In this document: piece after piece, positions 1 through 7,475 of the stretch | Position numbering within the stretch: the stretch's first letter is position 1 | How the letters are laid out: every line of letters begins with the position of its first letter | Assembly: GCA_021160945.1 (NCBI GenBank) | Contig: JAGHBQ010000186.1 | Location: forward strand, 1-8,874 | DNA: 8,874 bases | Source: Thermoplasmata archaeon | GTDB taxonomy: Archaea; Thermoplasmatota; Thermoplasmata; Thermoplasmatales; Aciduliprofundaceae | Direction: 5' to 3' | Translations under genes and position numbers: made by a program | Notes under the pieces: model-generated | Seen by the model: the letters and a program-made list of their open reading frames with translations, nothing else | Databases searched by the model: none | What the model was told of the DNA's origin: nothing

Positions 1-20
1 CACTATATTAGTGTTGAGTA

Positions 21-30
21 AAATTTAAAT
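21..30 (+). promoter_or_regulatory. Candidate TATA box upstream of dppB
   Basis: The stretch aaatttaaat is a TTTAAA-type archaeal TATA-like element about 45 nt before the dppB ATG. Transcription starting about 25 nt downstream would leave a leader of about 20 nt containing the GGTG ribosome binding site. The alternative is that dppB is transcribed from further upstream, for example with a substrate-binding-protein gene outside the window. The 70 nt before dppB hold no supportable gene. Confidence 0.35.
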
Positions 31-58
31 GTATGTTTCTGTTATGGGTCTCAGTGGC

Positions 59-65
59 AGGTGAT
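59..65 (+). promoter_or_regulatory. Ribosome binding site of dppB
   Basis: The sequence aggtgat lies 5 nt before the ATG at 71 and complements the 3' end of archaeal 16S rRNA (anti-SD CACCU). It supports this start. An in-frame upstream ATG at 44 is closed by a TGA at 62-64, so the protein cannot begin earlier. Confidence 0.7.
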
Positions 66-70
66 ACATT

Positions 71-1468
71 ATGGCAGGCATAGGTCCTTATGTTGTGAAA
101 AGACTTATTCAGGCCGTCATTACACTCTTTGTAGTGACAAGCATAGTATGGGCATTGTTCGAAGCCATGCCTGGAGACCCCACGGATCCATTCTATGCAA
201 ATCCAAATCTTAAGCCAGGTGAAATTGCGAAAATGGCAGTTCAATTCGGCTTGGCAGAAGAACATCATGGATATCTCGAAGCGAGTGATTTTACTCCAAT
301 ACCAAGTTCAGATATTGAAAAGGCATCTCCCAATTGTACCTACTATTACAAATTGATAGATTTTCAACGTCATCCACGTGCAATTGTGTTCAGCTTTAAC
401 ATTTCAAAATACGGTGTTACCATATACGTCTTTTCCAGTGAAAAGAAGATTTCTGTAGATAAGATATCTTTCAATGAGACAGCCGAATATAAATGGTATG
501 ATTATTCGAGTGTGGTGGGTAGAGCCGTGCAAACTGCGGGGGTGCTTCCTAAAAGATATACATACGTGCTTCTCAACTTCTCAAAGCCAAATGCCCAGAT
601 TCCTTCAGATCTGAAAATAGCAATGATGTATGTAGTAGATACCCCACTATATGTTAGGTATGTGAAGTTTATAAAATCTATGTTTACCTTCAATTTTGGA
701 AAATCCATTAGGACAAATCAACCGGTTAAAGATATTCTGGCTGACCGCATTCCCAGAACCCTACTTTGGTTTGGCACCGGAACAATTCTCGTTTATCTTA
801 TAGGGATACCTATCGGCACCTACATTGCTTGGAGAAGAGGCAGCGTTGCCGAGGGGGCGGCTATAGGAACAAGTCTTTTCTTCTACAATATGCCCTCCTT
901 CTGGTTGGGACTGGTATTCATATGGATATTCTCTTACACTCTGGGATGGACACCAATAGGAGGCTATGCTAGTGGAAATCTGACGGGGCCAGGAACTACC
1001 TGTGCAGAGCTTGGCATATGTCCTGGGAATCCGATTTATCCCGTTGTGGACTATGGATGGCATCTGTTATTACCTCTCTTCGTGATAGTTCTTCTGGGTA
1101 TGGCTGGTATTATTCTTCTTCAGAGAACCTCCATGCTTGAGACCATGGGAGAGGATTATATTCTTACAGCAAAGGCAAAGGGATTGCCAGAGAAGATTGT
1201 AAGAAACAAACATGCCAGAAGAAATGCAATGCTACCTATTGTTACAGCCTTTGTACTTTCATTTAGCTATTCCATAGGTGGAGCGGTTATTTTGGAGCAG
1301 ATATTCTCCTATTACGGTGTTGGTTACACATACCTCACGGCTTTGACGCAGCAGGACTTTTTCCTGGCAGGAGCATCACTTTACATCATCTCTGTGCTGG
1401 TAATTTTGGGGAATCTGATGGCGGATATACTTTATGGTTTCCTCGACCCGAGGGTGAGGTTGCAATAG
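71..1468 (+). CDS. dppB: Oligopeptide/dipeptide ABC transporter permease DppB with extra ectodomain
   Basis: This is an inner-membrane permease subunit of a peptide importer (BPD_transp_1 family, DppB/OppB type). TM1 spans about residues 11-31 and is followed by the family's PGDP motif at 34-37. Five more hydrophobic segments lie near 229-253, 264-290, 331-351, 392-412 and 433-456. The cytoplasmic EAA loop that contacts the ATPases is at about 361-390 (EDYILTAKAKG...RRNAMLP). At 465 residues the protein is well above the roughly 310-340 usual for DppB. The excess is an insert at about residues 62-189, placed between FGL (59-61) and DTPLYVRY (190-197), which adjoin in ordinary DppB. The insert is predicted extracytoplasmic, is beta-rich in appearance and carries four N-x-S/T sequons (N88, N110, N135, N169). 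Another exposed loop holds C311 and C317, which might form a disulfide. It is the first visible gene of the dppBCDF operon, and dppC begins 12 nt after its stop. The substrate is presumed to be peptides; a sugar or nickel substrate cannot be excluded. Confidence 0.93.
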   Translation: MAGIGPYVVKRLIQAVITLFVVTSIVWALFEAMPGDPTDPFYANPNLKPGEIAKMAVQFGLAEEHHGYLEASDFTPIPSSDIEKASPNCTYYYKLIDFQRHPRAIVFSFNISKYGVTIYVFSSEKKISVDKISFNETAEYKWYDYSSVVGRAVQTAGVLPKRYTYVLLNFSKPNAQIPSDLKIAMMYVVDTPLYVRYVKFIKSMFTFNFGKSIRTNQPVKDILADRIPRTLLWFGTGTILVYLIGIPIGTYIAWRRGSVAEGAAIGTSLFFYNMPSFWLGLVFIWIFSYTLGWTPIGGYASGNLTGPGTTCAELGICPGNPIYPVVDYGWHLLLPLFVIVLLGMAGIILLQRTSMLETMGEDYILTAKAKGLPEKIVRNKHARRNAMLPIVTAFVLSFSYSIGGAVILEQIFSYYGVGYTYLTALTQQDFFLAGASLYIISVLVILGNLMADILYGFLDPRVRLQ

Positions 1469-1480
1469 GAGGTGTAAAAA

Positions 1481-3958
1481 ATGCCAGAGATTTCAAGATG
1501 GGAAGAATTTCGCAGACAAATGGCAAGGAGCATAAAAAATGGATGGAAACTCTACAGTCAGAGCAAGTTTGGAATAGCAGGCCTTATACTGATCCTTTTA
1601 TTTGGATTCATGGCAATTGCAGCGCCAATTCTAACGCCGTATACCCCAGAATTTGAGGCCCCTCCTGAAGATGCACTTAAGGCTTATTTATATGCATTTG
1701 AGGTTGATCAGCCGATATATGATATGACCCTAGGATATACTCAACTCTATATGCCTAACTTTATGACAGGCGGGGATTGGATTTTACTGAATCATGGATC
1801 ATCAATTGAAGGTATCTACATTCAGAATCCAAAGCTTGTAGGTTCAGCACTAAACAAAAGTCTTTCTGAAGTAAGGCCGTGGGAAACAAAGAATTTGAAC
1901 TTTACCTTTGAGATCAGCAGCATCCCTGAACTGGGCCCGGAGGAAAATATAACGCATTTTATCTTTGCATCGCCTTCAACATCGGATCTTCAGATACACT
2001 ACAATGGTCCTGGTCAAGATCCTTACTTTGATGGTGAGTTAATATTCACTACCCAGAAACACCTCGTTATTTACGATCTCTACAATCTCAAAAATTCCAG
2101 TTACAACAGATACACGGTGATAAATCTGGATTTTGAGCCAAAGTGGCTGGTGGAGGATGTTACTTCACAGGGTGAGCTTACCTCTCCGGTACTTTACAAT
2201 TATACTCAGGCAGTATACCCTCTTCGCTTTATTATGGTGGGAGATGAACACAACCTAAGAATGTTCTATCAGTACTATACATATTCCAATGATCCAAAGC
2301 TACCACCCATTGAGAACTGTGTGAAACTCATTCTAAATGAGAGCTACGAGGATAGGATAAAATTCCCGCCCCTTCTCTTTTATCATCCAAATCTATATGA
2401 CGCAGATTTCAGCAAGGATGCAAATGTTGTGGTTGTGCCTCTTGAGAATAAAACTCTTTTCTATAAAGGATTTGATCAAAAGATTATCTATCCGATACCA
2501 ATTCCAGGTCAACCACCTGTACAAATAAATCCCAAAATTAAAGAGACACAGTTCAATTTCACACTAACATCACCTCCCGGATTCTACGCCAGCGCTCAAG
2601 ATTTGGGCAACAATCCCATCCTATTACCAGTGAAAGAAGGAAATGTTGCAAAAATTTATGTAGTAAGAGCAAAGGGGGATTCCACTGGACGGCCAATAAT
2701 AGATGAAAAACTCACCATGACTCTTGGAGCTGGAGAGATTCATGCTGCTCCTCAGATTTATAAGGCAGGAGATTATTTGAATATATATGCAGTGAAATAT
2801 GATGAGTCCACAGGGAACAGCTATCTTTACAAATTCAGGGGTAAGCTGAACGAAGGCTTTGCATTAGAGCCTTTCAAAACCCACAATGGAGATGAATTGA
2901 ATTACATAGAAATCAAATCTGCAGATATTATCTACTTGCTATATGTGGGAGAAAACAATCAACTGTTCTTCCTTACTAAGGATATGAAACTCTTCATTCT
3001 GGATCTTCACCAGTATCTCTCTAGTGGATATGTCGAGATAGGAAGGTTCTCTTACTACACCATGGAGGGTAAGAGAGGTATTTTCCCCTATCCGGCAGGG
3101 AGCAAGCTTAGCAAATTTATCTTCGTAGGAAGTCTTCAGGGTTCTAAATACAGAGCAACAGAAGCAGCATTCGACATCTTCGGAGGTTATTACTGCGCAG
3201 ATACAAAAACGGTAGGTCTTGTGCTCCTTAAAGGAGAGAGCAGATTGCCTCTGCCTCCTGGGAGATATCCCAGTGGCAATCTCTACATACTGGGTACGGA
3301 TGATAAAGGTCACGATATATGGACATGGCTAGTGTATGGTTCCAGAGTTGCTTTCGTGGTAGGTATTCTGGCGGCGGTCGTTCAGGTGACAATCGGCACC
3401 CTGTATGGGATTATCTCAGGCTACAGTGGCGGATGGGTTGATACAATAATGATGAGATTTGCAGATATTATGCTGACGATACCATTCCTGCCTATAGTGC
3501 TGATTCTAACATCCATTCTCGGTCCAAGCATATGGAACATAATTCTTGTGATAGGTCTCTTTGGATGGGCTGGAATTTCAAGGGTTATAAGAGCACAGAC
3601 ACTGTCTCTCAAGGCAAGGCCATTTGTGGATGCTGCAAGAGTTGCAGGTGCAAGCAGAGGGAGAATTATGGTATCTCACATAATGCCCAATGTGTTGCCT
3701 TTCACATTTCTCTATATGACCATAAATGTTTCTGGAGCAATTCTTACCGAAGCATCCTTAAGTTTCTTGGGTCTCGGTGATCCCCGTGCTATTTCCTGGG
3801 GTCAGATGCTTTACAGCATACAGACTGCAGGAGCAACTATGGTTGCATGGTGGTGGCTACTCCCACCGGGATTATCCATTACACTGATTTCGCTTGGCTT
3901 CTATCTGGTAGGTAGAGCGTTCGACGAGATACTTAATCCTCGCCTTAGGAAGAGGTGA
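1481..3958 (+). CDS. dppC: Oligopeptide/dipeptide ABC transporter permease DppC with giant ectodomain
   Basis: This is the second permease subunit, partner of DppB. TM1 is at about residues 31-51 and is followed by the OppC-type LTPYTPEF turn. The conserved core resumes at about 603 with LGTDDKGHDIW, the family's GTDxxGRD motif with His in place of Arg. Further membrane segments lie near 621-644, 661-681, 686-704, 738-758 and 790-812. The EAA loop is at about 713-740 (RPFVDAARVAGAS...MPNVLP). The protein has 825 residues against roughly 280-350 for ordinary DppC. The excess is one extracytoplasmic insert, about residues 58-590. Its recurring hydrophobic strand, turn, strand pattern (near 184-203, 313-332, 431-456 and 482-509) suggests a beta-propeller-like fold, which is inference only. 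The insert has eight N-x-S/T sequons. A near-perfect SD (aggaggtg, 1467-1474) overlaps the dppB stop and fixes the start. The permease assignment is secure; the function of the insert is unknown. Confidence 0.93.
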   Translation: MPEISRWEEFRRQMARSIKNGWKLYSQSKFGIAGLILILLFGFMAIAAPILTPYTPEFEAPPEDALKAYLYAFEVDQPIYDMTLGYTQLYMPNFMTGGDWILLNHGSSIEGIYIQNPKLVGSALNKSLSEVRPWETKNLNFTFEISSIPELGPEENITHFIFASPSTSDLQIHYNGPGQDPYFDGELIFTTQKHLVIYDLYNLKNSSYNRYTVINLDFEPKWLVEDVTSQGELTSPVLYNYTQAVYPLRFIMVGDEHNLRMFYQYYTYSNDPKLPPIENCVKLILNESYEDRIKFPPLLFYHPNLYDADFSKDANVVVVPLENKTLFYKGFDQKIIYPIPIPGQPPVQINPKIKETQFNFTLTSPPGFYASAQDLGNNPILLPVKEGNVAKIYVVRAKGDSTGRPIIDEKLTMTLGAGEIHAAPQIYKAGDYLNIYAVKYDESTGNSYLYKFRGKLNEGFALEPFKTHNGDELNYIEIKSADIIYLLYVGENNQLFFLTKDMKLFILDLHQYLSSGYVEIGRFSYYTMEGKRGIFPYPAGSKLSKFIFVGSLQGSKYRATEAAFDIFGGYYCADTKTVGLVLLKGESRLPLPPGRYPSGNLYILGTDDKGHDIWTWLVYGSRVAFVVGILAAVVQVTIGTLYGIISGYSGGWVDTIMMRFADIMLTIPFLPIVLILTSILGPSIWNIILVIGLFGWAGISRVIRAQTLSLKARPFVDAARVAGASRGRIMVSHIMPNVLPFTFLYMTINVSGAILTEASLSFLGLGDPRAISWGQMLYSIQTAGATMVAWWWLLPPGLSITLISLGFYLVGRAFDEILNPRLRKR

Positions 3959-3963
3959 TATGA

Positions 3964-5007
3964 ATGGCAAAAGAGTTGTTGGATGTTAGGAATCTATCCG
4001 TGCACTATAAAATCTTGGCAGGCTGGGTATATGCAGTGGACAATGTTAGTTTTAAGTTAAACAGGGGGGAAACTATGGGTCTTGTGGGCGAATCTGGATG
4101 CGGTAAAACAACCACCGGTTATGGAATTACACAGCTTCTTGCATCCAATGCCTACATAAAAGATGGGAGCAAGGTGATTTTTGATGGAAAAGATTTCGTG
4201 GAGATGAGCACTGAGCCGAGTAAGAAATTTTCAGGATACAGAAAAATTATAGAATATCATCCAGAGATGAGAAAATACAGATGGAAGCGTATTTCAATGA
4301 TTTTCCAGGGTGCTATGAATGCATTTAATCCAGTATTTAAAGTGGGAGATCAGATAATAGAGGCAATTTTAACACATGAAGATATCACGGAAGAGGAAGC
4401 AAGAAAGAGAGTGGAAGAGCTTTACAAGCTTGTTGGTATACCTGTGGATAGAATAGATAACTATCCTCACGAGTACAGTGGTGGTATGAAACAGAGAGCG
4501 ATGATTGCCATGGCTCTTGCCCTTAATCCAGATTTGATTATTGCAGATGAGCCAACCACTGCTCTGGATGTGGTAACTCAAGACAAAATTTTGGGTGAGA
4601 TGGCTCGTCTTCAGAAAGAAAAGGATGTGGCAATGATCATTATTACCCATGATGTCAGTGTTGTGGCAGAGATGGCACACAAAATGGCCGTGATGTATGC
4701 AGGTCACCTTGTGGAAACTGGAACCACTAGGCAGATTTTCAAAGAAACAGCACACCCATACATGGAGGCACTCCTCAAGGCATTCCCCAGTATAAAGGGA
4801 GAGAGAAAAAGATTGAAAGCCATTCCCGGCTCCCCACCTGATTTGTCAAATCCACCTAAAGGATGCAGATTTGCACCCCGCTGTCCGTATGCTAAGGACA
4901 TATGCTTGGAAGAAGAACCGCCAGTGGTTGAAGTTGCGCCTGGACACTTTTCCAAGTGTCATTTTGCGGAAGAGCTTTATGGTGAGCTAGGTGGTGAGGC
5001 AAAATGA
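3964..5007 (+). CDS. dppD: Peptide ABC transporter ATP-binding protein DppD
   Basis: This cytoplasmic ATPase pairs with DppF to drive import through DppBC. Every ABC motif is intact: Walker A GESGCGKTT (42-50), Q-loop Gln115 in IFQGAMNAFNP, signature YSGGMKQR (171-178), Walker B LIIADEP with catalytic Glu196, D-loop ALDV, and switch His229 in THD. The C-terminal oligo_HPY extension has Cys301, Cys307, Cys314 and Cys332. In DppD/OppD proteins with this layout such cysteines have been reported to hold an iron-sulfur cluster. The protein has 347 residues, slightly longer than usual, with the extra residues between Walker A and the Q-loop (about 78-106). The SD gaggtga (3952-3958) overlaps the dppC stop and is 5 nt from the ATG. 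A neighbouring ATG at 3960 is out of frame. Confidence 0.95.
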   Translation: MAKELLDVRNLSVHYKILAGWVYAVDNVSFKLNRGETMGLVGESGCGKTTTGYGITQLLASNAYIKDGSKVIFDGKDFVEMSTEPSKKFSGYRKIIEYHPEMRKYRWKRISMIFQGAMNAFNPVFKVGDQIIEAILTHEDITEEEARKRVEELYKLVGIPVDRIDNYPHEYSGGMKQRAMIAMALALNPDLIIADEPTTALDVVTQDKILGEMARLQKEKDVAMIIITHDVSVVAEMAHKMAVMYAGHLVETGTTRQIFKETAHPYMEALLKAFPSIKGERKRLKAIPGSPPDLSNPPKGCRFAPRCPYAKDICLEEEPPVVEVAPGHFSKCHFAEELYGELGGEAK

Positions 5008-6056
5008 ATAATGGAGAAAGCGAAGAGAATGTGGTAATTAGGGTAAAGGATCTTAAAAAGTACTTTGAACTCCATGTGGGAATGTTCAAATTCTGGGGCG
5101 AACCTATTTATGTAAAGGCAGTGGATGGCATCTCCTTCGACATAAAAAAAGGAGAGGTTTTTGGCCTTGTAGGTGAATCTGGATGCGGCAAAACTACCAC
5201 GGGTAGGTTACTTACTCGCCTTGAGGATCCCACGGCAGGAAGTATTTTATTCCATGGTAAAGATATTGCAAGGCTAAAGGGAAAAGGGTTAAAAGATTAC
5301 AGAAGAAATGTTCAGATGATATTCCAAGATCCCTATGAATCTCTAAATCCAAGGTTTACAGTATTGAAAACTGTTATGGAACCTCTTCTGATTCATGGTA
5401 TCGGAGAGACTTATGATGAAAGAGTAGAGATGGTGATAAAGGCGTTGGAGGATGCAGAACTTAAGCCTGCTGAAGAGTACCTTGAGAGATTCCCTCACGA
5501 GCTAAGCGGAGGTCAGAGACAGAGAGTTGCGATTGCGAGGGCTCTTGTTCTTCGTCCCCAATTCATAGTGGCAGATGAGCCTGTGTCCATGCTTGATGTA
5601 TCTATACGGGCTGGTGTGATGAATCTCATGCTTGATCTTAGAGAGAAATACGGAATACCCTACCTTTTCATTACCCACGACATAGCTGTAGCAAGATATA
5701 TGTCTGACAGAATGGCAGTTATGTATCTTGGAAAAATTGTGGAGATGGGAGAGACAGATGAGATTATTTTCAACCATCTTCATCCATATACTAAGGCACT
5801 TATCTCTGCTGTGCCTGTACCTGACCCGGATCACAAGCATGGAAGGGTGGAGATAAAAGGAGAGATTCCAAGCCCGATAAATCTGCCACCTGGATGCCGG
5901 TTCTGGCCTCGCTGTCCTTATGCACAGAAGGGGCTATGTGATGTAAAAGATCCCCCACTGGTTGAAACTAAAGATGGCCATTATGTTGCCTGTCATTTCG
6001 CCAAGAAATTTGCAGCTGGAGAAGAGGTTCCGGAGAAAGAAGTTGCTACTGCCTAA
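5004..6056 (+). CDS. dppF: Peptide ABC transporter ATP-binding protein DppF
   Basis: This is the second ATPase of the importer, forming the heterodimer with DppD. Motifs seen are Walker A GESGCGKTT (57-65), Q-loop Gln108 in IFQDPYESLNP, signature LSGGQRQR (167-174), Walker B FIVADEP with Glu192, and switch His225. The D-loop region reads SMLDVS in place of the common SALDVS. The C-terminal oligo_HPY region carries Cys298, Cys304, Cys312 and Cys330 in the same spacing class as DppD, so both ATPases could carry a metal or iron-sulfur site. The start codon overlaps the dppD stop (ATGA, 5004-5007), indicating translational coupling. GGTGA at 4993-4997 serves as SD. The length of 350 residues is near normal. 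It is the last gene of the operon and is followed immediately by a T-rich terminator. Confidence 0.95.
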   Translation: MNNGESEENVVIRVKDLKKYFELHVGMFKFWGEPIYVKAVDGISFDIKKGEVFGLVGESGCGKTTTGRLLTRLEDPTAGSILFHGKDIARLKGKGLKDYRRNVQMIFQDPYESLNPRFTVLKTVMEPLLIHGIGETYDERVEMVIKALEDAELKPAEEYLERFPHELSGGQRQRVAIARALVLRPQFIVADEPVSMLDVSIRAGVMNLMLDLREKYGIPYLFITHDIAVARYMSDRMAVMYLGKIVEMGETDEIIFNHLHPYTKALISAVPVPDPDHKHGRVEIKGEIPSPINLPPGCRFWPRCPYAQKGLCDVKDPPLVETKDGHYVACHFAKKFAAGEEVPEKEVATA

Positions 6057-6058
6057 AT

Positions 6059-6085
6059 CTTTTTATTCTTTTTATTCTTTTTATG
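6059..6085 (+). terminator. T-rich terminator of three tandem nonamers after dppBCDF
   Basis: Directly after the dppF stop come three consecutive copies of ctttttat plus one base (6059-6067, 6068-6076, 6077-6085; the last ends in g instead of t). Each gives a run of five T on the + strand. Archaeal RNA polymerase commonly terminates on oligo-T runs without a hairpin, and I see no hairpin here. The asnS stop codon on the opposite strand (6081-6083) lies inside the third copy, so the element separates two converging genes within only 24 nt. Confidence 0.7.
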
Positions 6086-7373
6086 GCCTGGTTCTTCTTA
6101 TTGTTCGGGGATAGGGTATAGCATATTTTATGTGTGTGAGTCCTGCAATCCACCATACAAAGCGGTCCATTCCCAATCCAAAACCTGAATGGGGGACACT
6201 TCCATATTTTCTAAGGTCCATATACCAGTAGTAATTCTCTGGATTTAGCCCATTTTCCTCCATTCTCTCAAGCAACACTTCCAGTTTATAAATTCTCTCT
6301 CCCCCACCTATGATTTCACCGTACCCCTCAGGCGCCAGAAGATCATGGCAAAGCACAACCTTAGGGTTTTCTGGGTCTGGACGATGATAAAAGGGCTTTA
6401 TTTTTCTTGGATAATGAGTAATAAATACAGGGCCGTCAAAATGTTTGGTGATAGCTGTTTCTTCATCGGCACCCAGATCATCGCCATAATGTATCTCCAC
6501 CCCATGATCCTGAGCAAATTTAATGAGCTCTTCATATCTCATCTTTTTAAAGGGTTTTTCTATACTTTCAAGAAATTCTCGATCTCTCTTTAAAAATTCA
6601 AGCTCTTTCTTTCTATCCTCCAGAACCCTCTGAATTATATAGACTATCATTTCCTCCTCATCCTGCATCATATCCTCATTATGGTACCATGCAGCTTCAG
6701 CCTCTGCATGCCAGTACTCTGTAAGATGTCTCCTAGTTCTACTTTTCTCAGCTCTGAAACTGGGAGCTACGGTATATACCTTTTCAAGGGAGAAAATCAA
6801 AGTTTCAAGATAAAATTGTGAGCTCTGCGTAAGATATGCCTTCTTTCCGAAATATGGAACTTCAAAGAGTGTAGCACCGCCTTCTACAGCACCTGTAACA
6901 AACATGGGAGCTTGGCTCTCATAATATCCTTTTTCCCTGAAATATTCATGGAGGGCACCAAACACTGTATGCCTTATTTTGAGTATTGCATTCATTTCTC
7001 TGCTTCTTACCCATAGATGTCGGTTATCTAGAAGAAAATCATCACTTTTATCCCTGGTTATTGGAAAATTGTATGAAGGGCCAATAATCTTTATTCTTTC
7101 CGCCTCTATTTCATAACCAGTGGGCGCCCTATCATCTTTTCTGAGGGTCCCCTCTAGGGTAACGGAGCTTTCTACGCCCACCTTATCTAGAAGCTTGAAA
7201 TCTTCTGCAGGGATCTTATTTTTCTCCATCACACATTGGATGATATCCGTTGAGTCTCTCACAACAAGAAATATGAGTTTTCCAACTCTTCTTTTTCGGT
7301 ATATCCATCCCCGAATGGAAACTCTTCTACCCAAGTATTCATCATTCAGGATCTTTTCTATGGCCAGCACCAT
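6081..7373 (-). CDS. asnS: Asparaginyl-tRNA synthetase
   Basis: This cytoplasmic class IIb enzyme charges tRNA-Asn with asparagine. An N-terminal OB-fold anticodon-binding domain (about residues 15-100, starting RRVSIRGWIYRKRR) is followed by the family's DNRHLWVRSRE (116-126). Motif 1 is at about 130-156 and ends in QAP. The AYLTQSSQFYLE block is at 179-190. Motif 2 is FRAEKSRTRRHLTEYW (206-221), and motif 3 is GFGLGMDRFVWWIAG (397-411). The tract EGYGEIIGGGERIY (349-362) and the KSRTRRHLTE signature favour AsnRS over archaeal AspRS. The full OB domain argues against the shorter AsnRS-like asparagine synthetase paralog. At 430 residues the length is normal and no catalytic motif is missing. 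It is transcribed away from the pseudo-IleRS gene and converges on dppF. No SD precedes the ATG, and a TATA box lies about 25 nt upstream, implying leaderless translation. An upstream ATG at 7384 is out of frame. Confidence 0.93.
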   Translation of the reverse strand: MVLAIEKILNDEYLGRRVSIRGWIYRKRRVGKLIFLVVRDSTDIIQCVMEKNKIPAEDFKLLDKVGVESSVTLEGTLRKDDRAPTGYEIEAERIKIIGPSYNFPITRDKSDDFLLDNRHLWVRSREMNAILKIRHTVFGALHEYFREKGYYESQAPMFVTGAVEGGATLFEVPYFGKKAYLTQSSQFYLETLIFSLEKVYTVAPSFRAEKSRTRRHLTEYWHAEAEAAWYHNEDMMQDEEEMIVYIIQRVLEDRKKELEFLKRDREFLESIEKPFKKMRYEELIKFAQDHGVEIHYGDDLGADEETAITKHFDGPVFITHYPRKIKPFYHRPDPENPKVVLCHDLLAPEGYGEIIGGGERIYKLEVLLERMEENGLNPENYYWYMDLRKYGSVPHSGFGLGMDRFVWWIAGLTHIKYAIPYPRTIRRTRP

Positions 7374-7393
7374 AAATATCGCATGGTTGTTCC

Positions 7394-7402
7394 TTATTTA
7401 TA
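7394..7402 (-). promoter_or_regulatory. TATA box of asnS (leaderless transcript)
   Basis: Read on the minus strand this is tataaataa, a strong archaeal TATA box. Its centre is about 25 nt before the A of the asnS ATG (7373). Archaeal transcription starts about 25 nt downstream of the TATA centre, so the mRNA should begin at or within a few bases of the start codon. That agrees with the lack of any SD. Confidence 0.65.
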
Positions 7403-7442
7403 CCTTATTCTCTGAATTTTGAATATATGAAGAAGCGATAGA

Positions 7443-7451
7443 TATATATTA
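7443..7451 (+). promoter_or_regulatory. Candidate TATA box of the pseudo-IleRS gene
   Basis: The tatatatta stretch lies about 34 nt before the ATG at 7481. A start about 25 nt downstream would give a very short leader that begins close to the SD. A second candidate, gaatatatga at 7421-7430, would leave about 30 nt of leader. The sequence alone does not decide between them. Both lie in the 107-bp region shared with the divergent asnS promoter. Confidence 0.45.
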
Positions 7452-7470
7452 ATGAAGCATAATATACATC

Positions 7471-7475
7471 AGGTG
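7471..7475 (+). promoter_or_regulatory. Ribosome binding site of the pseudo-IleRS gene
   Basis: The sequence aggtg sits 5 nt before the ATG at 7481, the same spacing and core as in the dpp genes. It supports 7481 as the real start, so the lack of an N-terminal HIGH motif in the protein is not caused by a start placed too far downstream. Confidence 0.65.

Noticed and set aside
33..83. Short upstream frame (16 codons) overlapping the dppB start as a leader peptide
   Set aside because: It has no SD and no amino-acid bias or hairpin pointing to attenuation. An ATG this close upstream is expected by chance.
8..268. Minus-strand 86-codon open frame opposite the start of dppB
   Set aside because: It has no RBS or recognisable protein character and lies opposite the well-supported dppB start, so it is a coding shadow.
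3952..3966. ATG at 3960 as the dppD start
   Set aside because: It is out of frame with the ABC ATPase, while the ATG at 3964 is in frame and 5 nt from the SD.
4369..4755. Minus-strand 128-codon open frame within dppD
   Set aside because: It is rich in Cys, His and Ile, as typical of antisense reading of a coding gene. It has no RBS, and the sense strand encodes intact ABC motifs.
6081..7373. asnS as archaeal AspRS or the AsnRS-like asparagine synthetase
   Set aside because: Motif 2 with KSRTRRHLTE and the YLTQSSQ block are of AsnRS type. The N-terminal OB domain is missing in the asparagine synthetase paralog.
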